A stretch of 64,000 nt of DNA from Sitta carolinensis (lineage: Eukaryota; Chordata; Aves; Passeriformes; Sittidae), in NCBI GenBank assembly GCA_032173965.1, contig JAVUNC010000005.1, forward strand, positions 2,604,001 through 2,668,000. Reading direction: 5' to 3'. Below the pieces are notes generated by a model. It was not told the DNA's origin and made no database searches. It worked only from the letters and a program-made list of their open reading frames with translations. Both the position numbers and the translations under genes were made by a program. Positions 1-12,821 of this stretch are shown piece after piece; position 1 is the stretch's first letter, and each line of letters opens with the position of its first letter.

Positions 1-3000
1 GGCTGTTGTTTGAAGGCTGGGAAATGGAGCCTGCAGGGCACAAAAGTTGAAATCTCACATTTGGAGGGCACAGGAAGGTGAAGATGAGTCACTCAGACAT
101 CAGCCTGAGTCAGTTTGTAGCTTATTCCTGCCCTGGCTGGGAATTGGGCTTTTCCATCGCTGAGATACATTATGAAGAATTCAAACTGAATTAATATCAC
201 TCCTTTTTGAGGACCAGGAGGTGAAGATGCCAGCACAGCTTGTGGGGATTGCTGCTGGCAAAGCTTTTGCCTTTCTTTTGCACTCACCAGCCCCAGGTGA
301 ATTGCCCAGTTGTTTAGGGATGGGGTTGGCAATAGTCTCCCCCCACTTCAGGACCTTGATTCATGAGCTCAAACTCACCCCAGGTATGAGACATCCATGT
401 GGAGCTGGCCCAGGATCTACAGGATCACAAGGCTGCCTTTTGGGGCTGGCAGCTGGAAGCCAGACAGGTCGTCTTGGTTTTGGTTGTCCCCTTCAAGGGA
501 TTTCCCCACAATAAGGGTGGTAGGAGTGGAATTTTAAGGGCTGGATCCACAGGGATAACGAGGTGTGGTGCCTCCTTTAGCAATCAGCCACCCACAGGTC
601 TTTGTGGAGGCTTTGTTTGACTCACCTGCACCCAGGGAAAGTGGCTGCTCCAGCTAAAGCTGAGAGAATCTGTCAGAAAATTCTTAGGAAGCTGCCCAGG
701 AAGCCCCAGGGATGTCTGGCACATTAGGAGCAGACTGTGAAAAGGCAGCCTCTGCTCTGAACTGCTGTGCATGGGGTTGAACATTGGCTTTGAAGAATGA
801 GGCTCCTGACCTTTGTCTCTAGCATCCCACAAATTTAAGAAAAGAGAACGAAATCTACAGCTGTAATTTAATAAAATAAAGCTCCTTTTCCCCCTCCTTT
901 TTTTTTTTCCCTCCTAACTATATTTCTTTCCTTATTCATCCCAGTTTTCTCAGACTTTTTAATGCAGAAGCTGCGAGTAGTTTTCATACTGAACCATTTC
1001 CACTGACAGTACCTTTCTTACAGTAAAATCACAGCACATTCCCTTTGTTTTCAGACTCACAGACAATCACATTTATCTGCTCACTGCCCTTCAATAGCAA
1101 GCAGCTTCTAATGGATTTCTGCATGAGGACTGTACCCCCTACCCACTAATTGAAATTCAGTGCACAGAGTCACATCAGTGCACTGGGGTGGTGGAGAATA
1201 TCAATGCACACAGCCTGGAGGGGGAACAGGCAGAGGGAATTTTCAAATGTTCAGTGTCCAGCAGCAAATGGGAGTGGGAATTCAGGGTGCATCAAAGCAG
1301 TGGGATACAGTCACATGCTTCAAACCTTCCTCTGAGGGCTCCAAAATGTAAATGGGATGGGCATCTGTCCTCCAGTCACTTCAGGAGTGAGGCTTAGGGG
1401 TTTAGATAAAATGAATGTTGGAAACTTCACTACTTTTCAACCTCTGGCTATGGGAATAAAGCAGCCTTCAGCCAGCAGCTGGAGTGCACTGATTCCTGTG
1501 CTGGACCTGAGGATCAGAGGCTGGGATGCAGAGCTACACCTCATGGTTAGAGGGCCTGGACTGTTGGTCAAGAGGACTGGGCTTTGCTCACAGCTCTGCC
1601 TTCTTGGATGATCACAGGCACCTCAGCTCCCTCTCTGTGCCACACTTCCCTCACCCATGAAACAGATCCTTTTCCTGAGGAAAGACATTTGGGATGCTGC
1701 TGGAAAACTGTCAGATGAGCTCACAAGGAAGATGATGAGAGATTTTTAAGACCCAGCAGGGAAGGATGCACTGGATGGAAGGGATTTCTCTCAGAGTATG
1801 TGGACACGATTCAGCTTCCCAACAGAAGTGTCCTGTGCCCTTTGTGAGGACCTCCCACTTTCCAGCTGCTACTCCAAAAGGGAATAATTCTTCTGAAGGT
1901 CTTATGTCTTCTGTATTTGTGTTGCTTAGATGTTTCAGGATGGCCAGAACACCTCACCTGATTCTTGGCAGCTCCAAATGCTTGGTGGGGCCACCTGCAC
2001 ATAGAGAAGGGCTTGCTGCTTCAACAGAGGAGTCTGTTGTCACTTGAGATGTCCCCACATGGGGCAGGCAGATGTGACAGAGGTCTGTGAGAGATCCTTT
2101 GCCTTGAGGAGGAGCAGCTGGAGAGCTGCTGGGAAAGTGTGGTGTGGAAAGAATGACACACAAAGCTTATATTGACTCAGTTGATTCCCCTCCCTGTGTC
2201 ACCTTAGGCACTGCAGGTCTCTTGTACACCCCAGTACTCTGGTGCCCCAGAAAACAGATGCTTATTGTAAAGCAGTGCCTAAAAACACCAGCTGTGGTTG
2301 GCATGGAACCCCTCAGGAGACCAGCCCAACCAGTTTCCCTTCGTGGGTCTCCCTGGAAGCTGGACAAGAGGTGGGTTCTCTGGGACAGGTGGTCCAGGCA
2401 GTGACATCTGTATCCAAAACCACCTGTGACCAAATTCCAGCTCAGAAGAAACCAGGTTTCTGCTCCTCTGAACCAGGAAGGTTGAGCTTAGGGAGATCTT
2501 TAGGTAGGTTTTGGGGCGAGTTTCTTCATATCCCTGTGCCTCAGAGGGAGATGGCTGTACTTCACTCTTTCTTATCTACCAAGTGATAAAACTCCTTGAT
2601 AAGAGGAGCTGTCTCTCAGATAGATGATTTGGGCTGCATTTATCAGAACTTTCTTGCATATCCTGAAGTCTCCTCTCCTTGTACACACAGGGCAACCTTG
2701 CTGTTACTGGAAAGGAATATTTTTTTTACCATTTTTGTTTATTTTTGCCCTGGGAGAAGGGACCTTTTCTTACAATATTTGCAGACAGCCCTTGCTAACA
2801 GGAGATCTGATCTCAAGCACGGTCTCCAACCAGAGCTATAATTCGAGTGGTGATAATAATAATAACAAACACAGCAATAATCCTGCCCAAATATAGCACT
2901 TGGCACCACTTTTCCTGTTCAAATCCCAGTTCCTGTGACTGTCATTCTCTGCACGCTCCCAAAAGCTGGCATTTGGGAATGGCAGGCGCTTCCAACAACG

Positions 3001-4714
3001 CCTTTTTGTCCCAGAGAGATTATTTCCAGTCGAGTGTGCTGCAAACTGCCATGCTGCACTTCACCCCTCCAAGGTAGGGATGGGGACAGCGTGTGACTCA
3101 TGCCTCTCATATGATCCTGGAAAGGGAATCGTCAGTGGAATCAGCTGGGCACTCTAATTTCAACTTGTGCCTCCTCCTTTTAGACAAAGATGAGTCCACT
3201 CTCCTGGTTTCCTCTTTTGGGCTCTACCAGCTCTCCACAGATCCTCTTTGCCCATTTTTCTTGCAGTGCTTTCCTCAGACTTGCTTTACCTCTTCTTGCA
3301 CCCACCAGGACAGGAGCCAACCTCCAAAGAGCCTGGGCAAGCTGTGTTTCTCATGAAAGATGTGGATTGCCCAGTTCTCAGAAGGTCTGGAGATGCTGGA
3401 TGTGGGGGTGCATTACAGGCAGTTGAAATAAGAGCTGTGGGCCTGAAAAATGCCATTATTTTCTTCCCAAATTAGTCAAAACCAATTTGAAATATTCTCA
3501 TTTCCAGAACAGCTGTCCCTCCCTTTAAACATGGTTCTGGAAAGACCTTATTTTGGTATTTCTAGTCCAAAGGAAACATTTTCAGATTCCTGGATTTAAT
3601 AATATTTCTGTTTGTTTGGGTTTGGTTTGTTTTTTGATTTTTTTTTAATTATTTTTTGTTGTGGGCTGTTGTTATTATTTTTGTGTGGATTATTTTTCCA
3701 TAACAATTAACCTGGATCTTTCTGAGCTGTCAGAGACCATCTGTGTTTGGGTTTAATATCAGGCTCCTCTTTACCCTCAGCCAGGGACTGCATTCCCCTC
3801 TTTTACTGGGTGAACACAGGCACAGTACAAGTCAAGGTCTAGGGTGTACCAAGGAAAATGTTGTCCATCTTGCTCCCAGCTGAAGAAAAAGGCCTAAGAC
3901 ACTGGAAAACACTTTTGTGAACTCCCTGTATAATGAAAATAGGCAGAACATGAGGTCAGCACGACCCAAGCAAAATGCTTTGTTTCTGCTTAACAAAATA
4001 AAACAAAACAAATGGGTTCAAGTGATTTTAAGCAGAAATGAAGTGGTTTGTTTTCATTTTCCCCAAGGGAAAAGAGTAAAATTGTGCGTACATGTGGGAA
4101 TTCAAATTCGCAGGCAAATTATAGGAACCTCCAGCTATACAGAGACTTTATTTTCCATTAACCTAATGCACAGAAATGGGGAGAAAATCCTCAGGCTGAT
4201 GGGGTGATGGGATTTTTCAGACATGCTTGGTTTCATGAGCATTCAAGACAAATTAATGAAAATTCAAAAAATTCAAAAAGCCTCTTTATCCAGGAAGAAG
4301 AGCAGATTGCCAGCCTCCCTCCCAACCTGGAATGCAATTAAGAGAAATAAAATTGCATCAACAGCCTCCTGAATAGTTTGGAATGTGGAGGGCCAAGGAC
4401 AGCAGGGAAGAGGGAGAGTCTAGGAGGCTGAAGGAAGAAATGGGAGGGGATGGACAAAGACAAACCAGCTCCTCTCCCTGCACTGTTTTGGGTAGGATTT
4501 ACTGGACAGATGAAGAGGGGTGGGCAGTGCTAACGAAGTTTTCATCCCTTCTGCCCCACTGTGGCTGGTGTAGCTCACACTGACAGCACGGCATGAGCAC
4601 ACAGCCCCTGCTCTGGACTGGATGGAAGGGATTGGTGCCTTCCCAGGACTCAGACGGGAGCTCCCTGTGGTGTTGGGGCACTGGAGAGCCTTGGCCTTGC
4701 TGTGTGGCAAACGG
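1..4714. other. Intergenic region, no gene recognised
   Basis: The region is single-copy DNA with a T-rich block near 3600-3700 and the short AAT run at 2851. Open frames up to 114 codons (2242-2586) overlap others on both strands and resemble no known protein. Confidence 0.6.
2851..2880. repeat. Short AAT-rich microsatellite
   Basis: An imperfect run of AAT triplets (TGATAATAATAATAAC) merges into AAC-containing sequence. Confidence 0.7.
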
Positions 4715-4960
4715 AATCACAGAATCACAGAATGGTTCAGGCTTGATCTCAAAAATCATTTAGTTCCAACCCCCTGCTGTGAGCAGGGACACCTCCCACT
4801 ATCCCAGGTTGCTCCAAGCCACATCCAGCCGGGCCTTGGACACTTCCAGTGTTGAGTCAACCACAGGTTCTCTGGAAAACCTGTGCCACCCTCACATTGT
4901 AGAATTTCTTCCTAATTCCTAATCCAAACCTGCCCTCTGTCAGATTATTAACCACATCCA
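4715..4960 (-). mobile_element. CR1 3'-end fragment
   Basis: The plus strand begins with a doubled AATCACAGAAT motif, then GTTCCAACCCCCTG, CACCTCCCACTATCCCAGG and TTTCTTCCTAATTCC, which is the complement of the CR1 3' end. It is 5'-truncated. Confidence 0.92.
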
Positions 4961-6481
4961 ACACACTTGTGACTGCCAGGATTTATTTTCTCCTTTCTCA
5001 AGCATTTTCAGTGCCTAAAACTCTTGGGCAGGTTCTGGGCACAATGCTGTGATTACAGCCACTTCCCTTAGATCAAGGGCAAGCAATGGTTTAGTTTTTG
5101 TTGCTATATCTGATATTCTGGATGTCAGGTGAAATAGCACAGGCTCAGACATGTCTGCTCTTCAGCACTGAAAGGCCAGCCCATCAGTGTGGGCTCTCTG
5201 ACCCCTTTTGGAATGCTGGTTTTAAAATAGTCACAACTTTGTAAGGCAGAAAGGAGCATCGTGACAATCTAATCTGAGATTAGATTAGTGATTCCATCCT
5301 ATGCCTTAGAAGAGTAAAGTTCTTCTCTCTTCCCAGGAATGGAAGGAGCAGAGAAGAGATTTGAAGGCTTCTCCTGACCCCTAACCTGGTATATTCCCCT
5401 TCCCTTCTTCGCCAGGAGGTGAGAGGGAACGTGGGACCACAAAAGCTGAAGTAAAGAGACAGAGGTTTTCTTTTCCTTCTCTCCCAATCCCACAGCATCC
5501 TTGTGATTCCTGTCCCATCCCAAGAAGAGGGATCCCCACTGAGGATCCAGTGCTGACCACACCTGTTGATTTTACTCACATTGGGAAGGCTGTGTCCTTA
5601 CCTGCTGTCCTGGGTGAGGGGAAGCCAAGGGATGTGGGGACCTGGCTGGAGGCAAGGACAAGCTGGACCTGCTTTCCAAAATCTGTGGATCTGTGGGAAT
5701 CCAACAGGACAGTGCCTGTCCCAGCTATCCACCTCCCACCTGTGCTTCCTTCCAGGGGGTCACTTGTGAGCACTTGCCTCTCCTGCACTCCCAGAAAACC
5801 GAACACACCAGGAAATGATGTGTGAAAATGCAGGGGGACAACATTTACTTGGCTTGTTAACCTCAGACAACAGTGTTTAGTGTTAAATTGCACTTTCAGT
5901 GTCTGCTGTGCAGATGTCACCTCGAGCTAAGCACTGACAGCTTCCTTCTGAATCCCTGGAAGACACCAGGCACTTGGAAGAGTGATTCATTTGCCCTGTT
6001 GAGGTTCAATAACCCTCAATCCAGAAAGCTTCTCTTTATTGACAGTGGAAACAGCTGGCTGAGATGTTGATAGATCTGACTGTTTGAGCTGTTGAGTCCC
6101 ATCCCTACACCTTAAACCAAGCAGGATATTTTCCTACAGCAGGATAATTTCCAGCTCCATCAGGACAGCAGGGCTGAGTCACGACCAGGCTGATGAGATG
6201 GTCACAACGACCCCCTTCGGGCTCCAACCTTTGTGCCTGTGAATAATCACTGCTGAGTGGTAAACTCAGGGTGTTAATGAGATCCAGGGTTGCTTTCTTT
6301 GGCTCTCAAAGGTCAGTTGTCATCGCGCATCTCATCCACCCTGAGTCCAAGTTACTCTCAATAACCGCAGAGCCAAGTGATCAGACCAGCAGTGGCAAGG
6401 TTCGTCCCTGCTCTGTTAGATTTACTTTATATGTTTATACAGGGAGGGGGAGAAACCTCAAATTCTAAGATTTCTACCTTT

Positions 6482-6503
6482 TGTGTGTGTGTGTGTGTGT
6501 GTG
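6482..6503. repeat. (TG)11 microsatellite
   Basis: Eleven perfect TG dinucleotides. Confidence 0.97.
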
Positions 6504-7502
6504 CTTATATGTGGTTATTTTATTCTTCCTGTCAGTTTTTCTGCATTAGGAAATCCCTTTGAAAAATCTCTTTTTCTTGTCTTATCTGCACTGTGGGATG
6601 TTTGACAGTAGTGCTGACAAGTTTCCAGTTACCACAAGCTGTGATTCTCACATTTATTTATTTTTTTTTTTTTGCATTTCCATTGTTTTTTCTGCAACAA
6701 CACGATCAGATGAGGATGGTTACTGCCATTGGTTATAGGCAGTGTCAGGAGTAACAGGGAAGCTGAAGGGACACTCAGGTGAATTCTTTCCCTGGATTTA
6801 GTGAGGAAATCTGGAAGTTCTTCATGGTAGCTGAAATAAATGCTGGGTGTTTTATTTTTTGAGGCTTTAATCTTTCTTAGGGCAAGAAGAGGAGTGGTTA
6901 TAACGACAGAAGAGAAGACAATGATAGAATAATGACATTGAGTGGCAGAAAAGATAAACAAGTTTTTTTCTTGCTACTTTTATTTTCCAGGCTGCTAAAG
7001 TTCCGCTTTAAATTAAGTTTAACCTTTACTTTCAGAGACAGCTGAGGAAATATATTTTCAGCTGAAAAACAGGCGGTTGCTCTCTCAGACAGGCTTCCCC
7101 TTTGGGGCTGCCAAATCTCAATGCAGCTCTCAGCACTGTCCTCACTTAACCTCTCCCAGAGCCAGAAAATATCCAAATAACTGTCTGCCTCCTGCCCTGG
7201 CCATTAATGCAGCTCACACTCATCAGGCAAATTAATTCCAGTGCATTTAAACAAAACCCTCTTGTGGCTGTCAGACAGCCAGTGCAGTCTCCCAGTTTTA
7301 CTGGAAAGAAAGTGGGAAATGTAAATAATTCCAACCAAAAGTCCTCTCCAAGAGTGTGAGTGCAGCTCTGCTGGGAGGTGGAGATCCCACAAGCAGGGGG
7401 GACTTTGCTGTCCTTGAGGGACACATCCATGCTGACTTCTCCTGTGCCAAAATGACCAGGACACACCTGGATTTCTGTGATATGGCCAGGGGTTCTCTCC
7501 TG

Positions 7503-7560
7503 GAATCACAGAATCACTAAGTGTGGAAAAGACCTCCAAGAGCATCGAGTCTTCTTGTCA
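7503..7560 (-). mobile_element. Short CR1 3'-end fragment
   Basis: AATCACAGAATCACTAAG followed by GGAAAAGACCTCCAAGAGCAT and CATCGAGTC matches the 3' end of a CR1 subfamily in reverse orientation. Only about 60 bp is recognisable. Confidence 0.75.
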
Positions 7561-7670
7561 TTGCAGTTATCAATGTTAATAAACCTGTGATCACAGTGTG
7601 AGCTTTTCAGAAAATTGCTTTTCAGCATGTGACATCTCCTAAGTAGAGATACAATTATTAACACCCCTGC

Positions 7671-7672
<2 letters not shown>

Positions 7673-7723
<51 letters not shown>

Positions 7724-7730
7724 TGTGTGT
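7673..7730. repeat. T38 tract followed directly by (GT)10
   Basis: A pure run of 38 T is followed without a break by ten GT units. The T-run length is likely to vary and to be error-prone in assembly. Confidence 0.97.
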
Positions 7731-7877
7731 GGGCTACATGTTGTGCAAGAATGGGAAGACAAATGTTGAAATCCCCTATAGACCTCTAGGAAAAGTGTTA
7801 ATGTAAACCCCAGTTAGAATCTCTTTGATATAAATAAGTCAAATCTCCTGAAAAACAGCAAGATGTCCATGGACTCA

Positions 7878-8012
7878 CACATATATACATATATCTATCT
7901 CTATATATAGATATATAGATATATAGATAGATAGATAGATGGATAGATAAATAGATAGATAAACAGACAAACATGTTTACACACACAGTTTTCATGGGTG
8001 TATATATATATA
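7878..8012. repeat. TA- and GATA-type microsatellite block
   Basis: Imperfect CATATATA and CTATATATAGATA repeats pass into a GATA-type run (GATAGATAGATAGATGGATA), with a further TATATATATA stretch near 8001. Confidence 0.93.
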
Positions 8013-8204
8013 AAACACATCTGATTGTGGTTAAATATATGGTAATATATTTACTTTCTGATCAATCTATAAAGTAAAAATAAAATTTTAAGCCCCTGAT
8101 GCAGTAGATTTAGTTCAAAGCACTGGATTCCTAATGAAACTTGTATTTCATGTAGGTGGTTCCTGCAGACTGATGTCTGGTGTGGCCCAGAAAGAAGCAT
8201 CCAG

Positions 8205-8241
8205 CTCATCTCATATCTCATCTCTTCTCATCTATCTCATG
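8205..8241. repeat. (CTCAT)n-like microsatellite
   Basis: Imperfect CTCAT and CTCATAT repeats over about 37 bp. Confidence 0.85.
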
Positions 8242-11200
8242 CCTTTTTAAGGAAGAGAAGGCACTGCACAGAAACTTAAAATGAGGACCTGCCACAGAGG
8301 AACATGAGTTCTACAACTTTCAGCAGATGCTGCAATATGGACAACCTTTCCTCAGCAGTGTAGACAAAGTACAGGAGTGTGTGCACTTCTGGTGGCCCTA
8401 ACTGCAAGGAGCTACTTCAGACGTAATAAAATGGGAGAGATAAACTATAACCAACAGAGATAAGGTGGGAGAACATTCCCAGGCCCTTGGCCCTTGGCAA
8501 AAATCCATGTACAGTCTTGGGTTTGGGATCCCTTACAAGGACTGAGGGAAACAGGCACTGTGCTCCCAAGGATATGTTGTCCTCCAACATCTCACTGTGG
8601 TTGCATTGGCCAACCCCACCACACTTTCCCTTTGGTTTTGCTTGGTGTGCTGCCTGCTCAGAGGTCACCACCTGCCCCTGGGACAGAAACTCTGGCTGGA
8701 CTGAGCAAGTTGCTGCCCCAATCCAGCATCCCTTGGTGAAATGAAGCTGTGGAGTGGCACGGTGCCATCTGCAGCAGATGGGCACAAATGTTATCACCCC
8801 CAGTGCAGGCCCATGTCCCTCCCAGGGGAGCTCTGGGGGGGTGCCAGGCTTTGTCTGGGATGTCACCTTCTGTCCACCCATATGCTGGTTCTGCCTTCAC
8901 TGGGTTACCCCAGCTCAGAATAAACTGTGTCGTGTATTGTCTTCCTGAGAGCCAATATTTACATCCATAGCACTGTGGAGGAAGTTAAAGGTCCAAGCAG
9001 ATGGGCTCCAAGGCCAAAGGCAGCTCTGGCTCTTCCCTCAGCTCTGCTCTGATTTAATTTCCTACTCTCCTCTCCAATCCTTCTGACTCACTGATGTCAC
9101 CTGCAGCTGGGGCTACCCTGGCTCACAGTTTCTGTAGCAATCATGGCTTGAAGAAAACAAGCAACATGGAACTTTAGTCTCAATGTTCTCTTTTATCCAT
9201 AAGACCTTAGGTCCAAGGACATGTCCTATTCACCAGGACAGGGAATTCTGTGACAGCTTCTCAGCTAGCCTGGGGAGCTGGGAAATTGATCCTGGCACAC
9301 ACCAGCTTTTAAAAAGGTGTTGTAGGAACTTAAGGTGGAGATTGGATTATGTGATGACTATGGGATGGACCCTGGAACTGTTTTGTAGCTTCATATTTCC
9401 AGAGACATTGAATTTAGGTGTTTAATTGAGCCAAGGCAAGAACAGAGCAGGTGCCAGTCGGGAAAGCTGATTGTTCGGGAATGCTGAACAAACGGGTTAA
9501 ATTCATCCAGCAGGAACTGGCAGTTACTGGAAGTCTTTGATTCTCTTTCCCAGCTGCTTTCATGAAGGGTTTGTTGCTGTCTGAGTCTGCCCCAGCCTGA
9601 CTGTCTGCAGCAAAGTCAACAATCCCGAGAGTGCTCCGGCGGGAGCGTCTCTGCTCGCGGGGTGGTGGCTCTGCAATACCTGCCCTGGGCTACACGGGAT
9701 GAAATTCTGCCTTTGCCCTGCAGCTCTGCACTCTGGCACTGATCTGCAGTGGCTGTCACACAGCTGTGCTGAAGCTCCTTGGCTGGGTCAGGCTGCAGCG
9801 ATAAATATTTTTAGTGAATGAGGATGCTGTGAATGATTTCACAGTGTTTTGTTAATTTATTCCCTTTCTTGGAGGCGGGTAACACACACATGCACACATA
9901 AAAAAAAAAAAGGATGAATTGTGTATTGTTGCCTAATTCTGAATAAAACCGCTGAGAACTTCACAAGATGTGCATAACATAGACTCAAGGGGTCCTTTCT
10001 AGCAGATGCCTGAAGCCAAAAGCAGATAAAAAATTTTACCAGGGTTTGATTTATGGTCTGGTTTGACAAATATTCTTATGGGTGTGAAAAAGCTTCTGAA
10101 GAAGTGCCATGGAGCATTGCATCCCCTGTCATCTTCCTTGCTGCCTGTTCCCCCTCAAATTAGATTAGGTAATTCAAGTGATTTCATCTTCAGGCTGATT
10201 TTTCTTGCTTCAGTTAAATCTCAGGTTTCATGCTGATGATGTTTCACACATGGCAGATTGTCACCTGTTACCTAAGGTCCAGCAATGCTGACCATGATTG
10301 AGTTTGGCCCAGACAACACGCTGGAACAAATCAGCATGATGTGTTGGAAGGGTTGTTGCTGGGCTGTTTTACACCGGGCTGGTTTTACTCTCAGCAGGAT
10401 TAATAACGGGCAATTTTCTAATGAGCCCATAAAAGTCTGCCTTGGTGTAAGGCGAGGTCTTTGCCCTTTGCTTTCTCAGAATCCTGCAGCATGATTCTGT
10501 GGCTCCAGATGCCACGGGTGATAGAAGACAATCTGGATTAATTGCCCAGTTGTGCAGGCAGGAGCCACGCAGAAGGTGCATGCCCAGCACAGACAGCCGA
10601 GGACAGGCAAGAGGAGAAGGCAAAGGAACTGTGTGGTTATAAAGCAATAGAAAGAAAATAACGCAAAGATAAACATGCCATGCACACACCAGGTACCTTT
10701 GCTGCCTCAGGTAATATCTGAAAGGATGTCAGTTATTTCTGAGTATTTTCTGCAGTGTTTTCCTTTTCTCTTTTTGGCCTGAAATAATTGGAAACTCTAT
10801 TTCATTATGTTTTGAAAGCAAAGCAAGGCAGCTCTCACAGTCTCTCACGAACTGTGTAGAGTTCTTTTCCAACCTTAAGGATTCCCTGGTTCTCTGACAG
10901 CAGCAATAGTGGCTGACAATGTTTCCCCAAGAGAAACACCTGAAACTTGGGTAGCAGGTGGAGATAAAAAAAAGCAAAACTTGCCAACAGCTTTTTCCTT
11001 GTGTGACTAATTCTGTGCCTGTTCACAGATTGTTTTCCTGAAGAGCTGGGGAATGACTTAAAACATGTCTTTGCAGAATCAAGTTCCTTTGTTTGAGTAG
11101 GTAAATAATAATGTTGTCAAGGTTTTATGCAGACTTTTCAGCCCCTGAGCTCAAAGATCTTTACAAAGCAAGGGGTGAAGAACCAGATCCTCATTTTACA

Positions 11201-11713
11201 GAGCATTAAACAGAAGCATAGAGAAGTAAAAAGCCTTTGCAAGTTCACCCTGAAGGTTTCCTGCAGATGATGCTTTGGCTGTACTGCTTCTAGCAAAGAC
11301 CTATTTCTTCAAAGCCTGAAGAGAGGAGGTTATCCAAATTCCCCTGACCTGACTGAACTCCTTGAGTATCACTTCCAGCCTAAGTATCTGAGTTTATTTA
11401 CGTGAGAAAAAAATTTATGCCTACTTTTGGAGCGAAGACCTGATGAAAGACATAGACTCATTTGAAAGTCTCATTTTAAAGCCATTTAGTGACACATGCA
11501 TTTTACCAGAAATGTTTAGTGAAGTCTTTCAGATGGACAATTGCTCTGAGCATGTGACAGCTCACACTGAGTTGTTTTTGGAAATGAATACAAGCAACAA
11601 GCCAAGACGGGCAGTCTGCAAGGGGCAGGGCCAGGAGTGGGTCACTGGGACACCCGGAGCTGGAGCACAAAATGGGTCTATGAAGATCAGCTCAGGACTT
11701 GCAGGAGGATGTG

Positions 11714-11775
11714 TGGACACAGTCTCTCTTTTTAACCACTACTCTGGACACAGTCTCTCTTTTTAAGCACTACTG
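11714..11775. repeat. 31-bp tandem duplication (two copies)
   Basis: A 31-bp segment starting TGGACACAGTCTCTC is present twice, back to back (11714-11744 and 11745-11775), with two mismatches. The near identity indicates a recent event or a polymorphic site. Confidence 0.95.
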
Positions 11776-12069
11776 TCCTTGTCCTACCTAGGAGGATCAA
11801 GAGAAACTCACTCCCCAAGAGACTCAGAGCACAAAAAACTTCACAGAAGCCACTCTCGCTGATTTTTGTCTCTGGTTGTATTACAACTTTGCTCAAATTT
11901 CTGAGAAATACTGTCTCTGGTTCAACTTCAGGCACTGTTACCAGCCCCCTTTTGTGGTTTGGGATAGGAAGTCTTTAAAATGGACAAAGTAAAGTATCCC
12001 TGGTTTTGAAAACCTGTGATACTTTGTCAAATGTATCTGTTGGGAGCAGGAGACAAGGAAACAAGGATT

Positions 12070-12102
12070 AAAAAAAAAATAAAAAAAAAAAAAAAAAAAA
12101 AA
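12070..12102. repeat. A-rich tract (A10 T A22)
   Basis: An A run with one T interruption. No retrotransposed sequence with target-site duplications could be recognised next to it. Confidence 0.95.
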
Positions 12103-12473
12103 GAGAAATAACTGGCAGAAGTGCAGCCAGGATACCCCTCGTGCATTTTCCCCAGTTGACATTTTCTCCCGTGCCTGCTGAATCAGCATTTTCCAACTGC
12201 CAGCCTGTAAACAAGAAAATAAAGAGGCTGGTGACCTTGGCCAAACAAACCCATTCCACTCTCCTGGAAGTCTTGGATCAAGGAGAAAATCTTTGTCTAT
12301 CTCAGGGCACAAAGCCCAGCCAGCCCTCCTGGAGTGCCCAGCTATTGGTGAAAGCATGCAGAGCTAAGACCTTTGAATCCCTTAAGAAGGGGAGTGAAGC
12401 CAAAATTTCAACAGAAGCTGCCATCCTCAGCTGTCATTGCCACAATAAAGATTTTGTCTCAATACAAAAGAGG

Positions 12474-12490
12474 AAAAAAAAAAAAAAAAA
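12474..12490. repeat. A17 tract
   Basis: Pure A run followed by AC-rich, purine-rich sequence. Confidence 0.95.
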
Positions 12491-12784
12491 CACAACAAAA
12501 CAGGAGAAAGAGAAAAGGGTATTTTTCAAGGCAAGAGAAGGTCTTGGAGGAGGAGTTGCTTCTAAGTTCACCCGAGGTAAAATGTAACCTTGCAGAACTG
12601 AGACTCCTTGGTGCTTTGCCATGTAGGGTTGAAAACAGCTTTTTCTTTGAATTCAGATGTTAAGAAGACCCTGAGCTGCTCAGTGCTTGCACATGAAGAC
12701 ACTACAAGCATCACTGAAGAAGCCAGGTCAGGTGCCCTACTCTGGAAAATGCTGAGATAAAAAACCCCAAATCCACCCAAGAAA

Positions 12785-12821
12785 CAGCAATAACAACAAC
12801 AACAACCAGCAGCAGCAGCAA
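12785..12821. repeat. (CAA)n(CAG)n trinucleotide repeat
   Basis: Four to five AAC triplets followed by five CAG triplets. No exon context supports translation. Confidence 0.9.

Larger units (their letters stand above)
4961..12069. other. Intergenic region with microsatellites; no gene recognised
   Basis: Apart from the listed repeats and one small CR1 fragment, it holds unique sequence. A small CpG-rich patch is at about 9622-9665. The longest open frame (8417-8881, minus, 154 codons) has no recognisable domain and lacks splice or promoter context. Confidence 0.6.

Noticed and set aside
12785..12821. CAG repeat as a polyglutamine-coding exon
   Set aside because: Only about five CAG units, no flanking splice sites with a recognisable peptide, and no open frame of interest on that strand.
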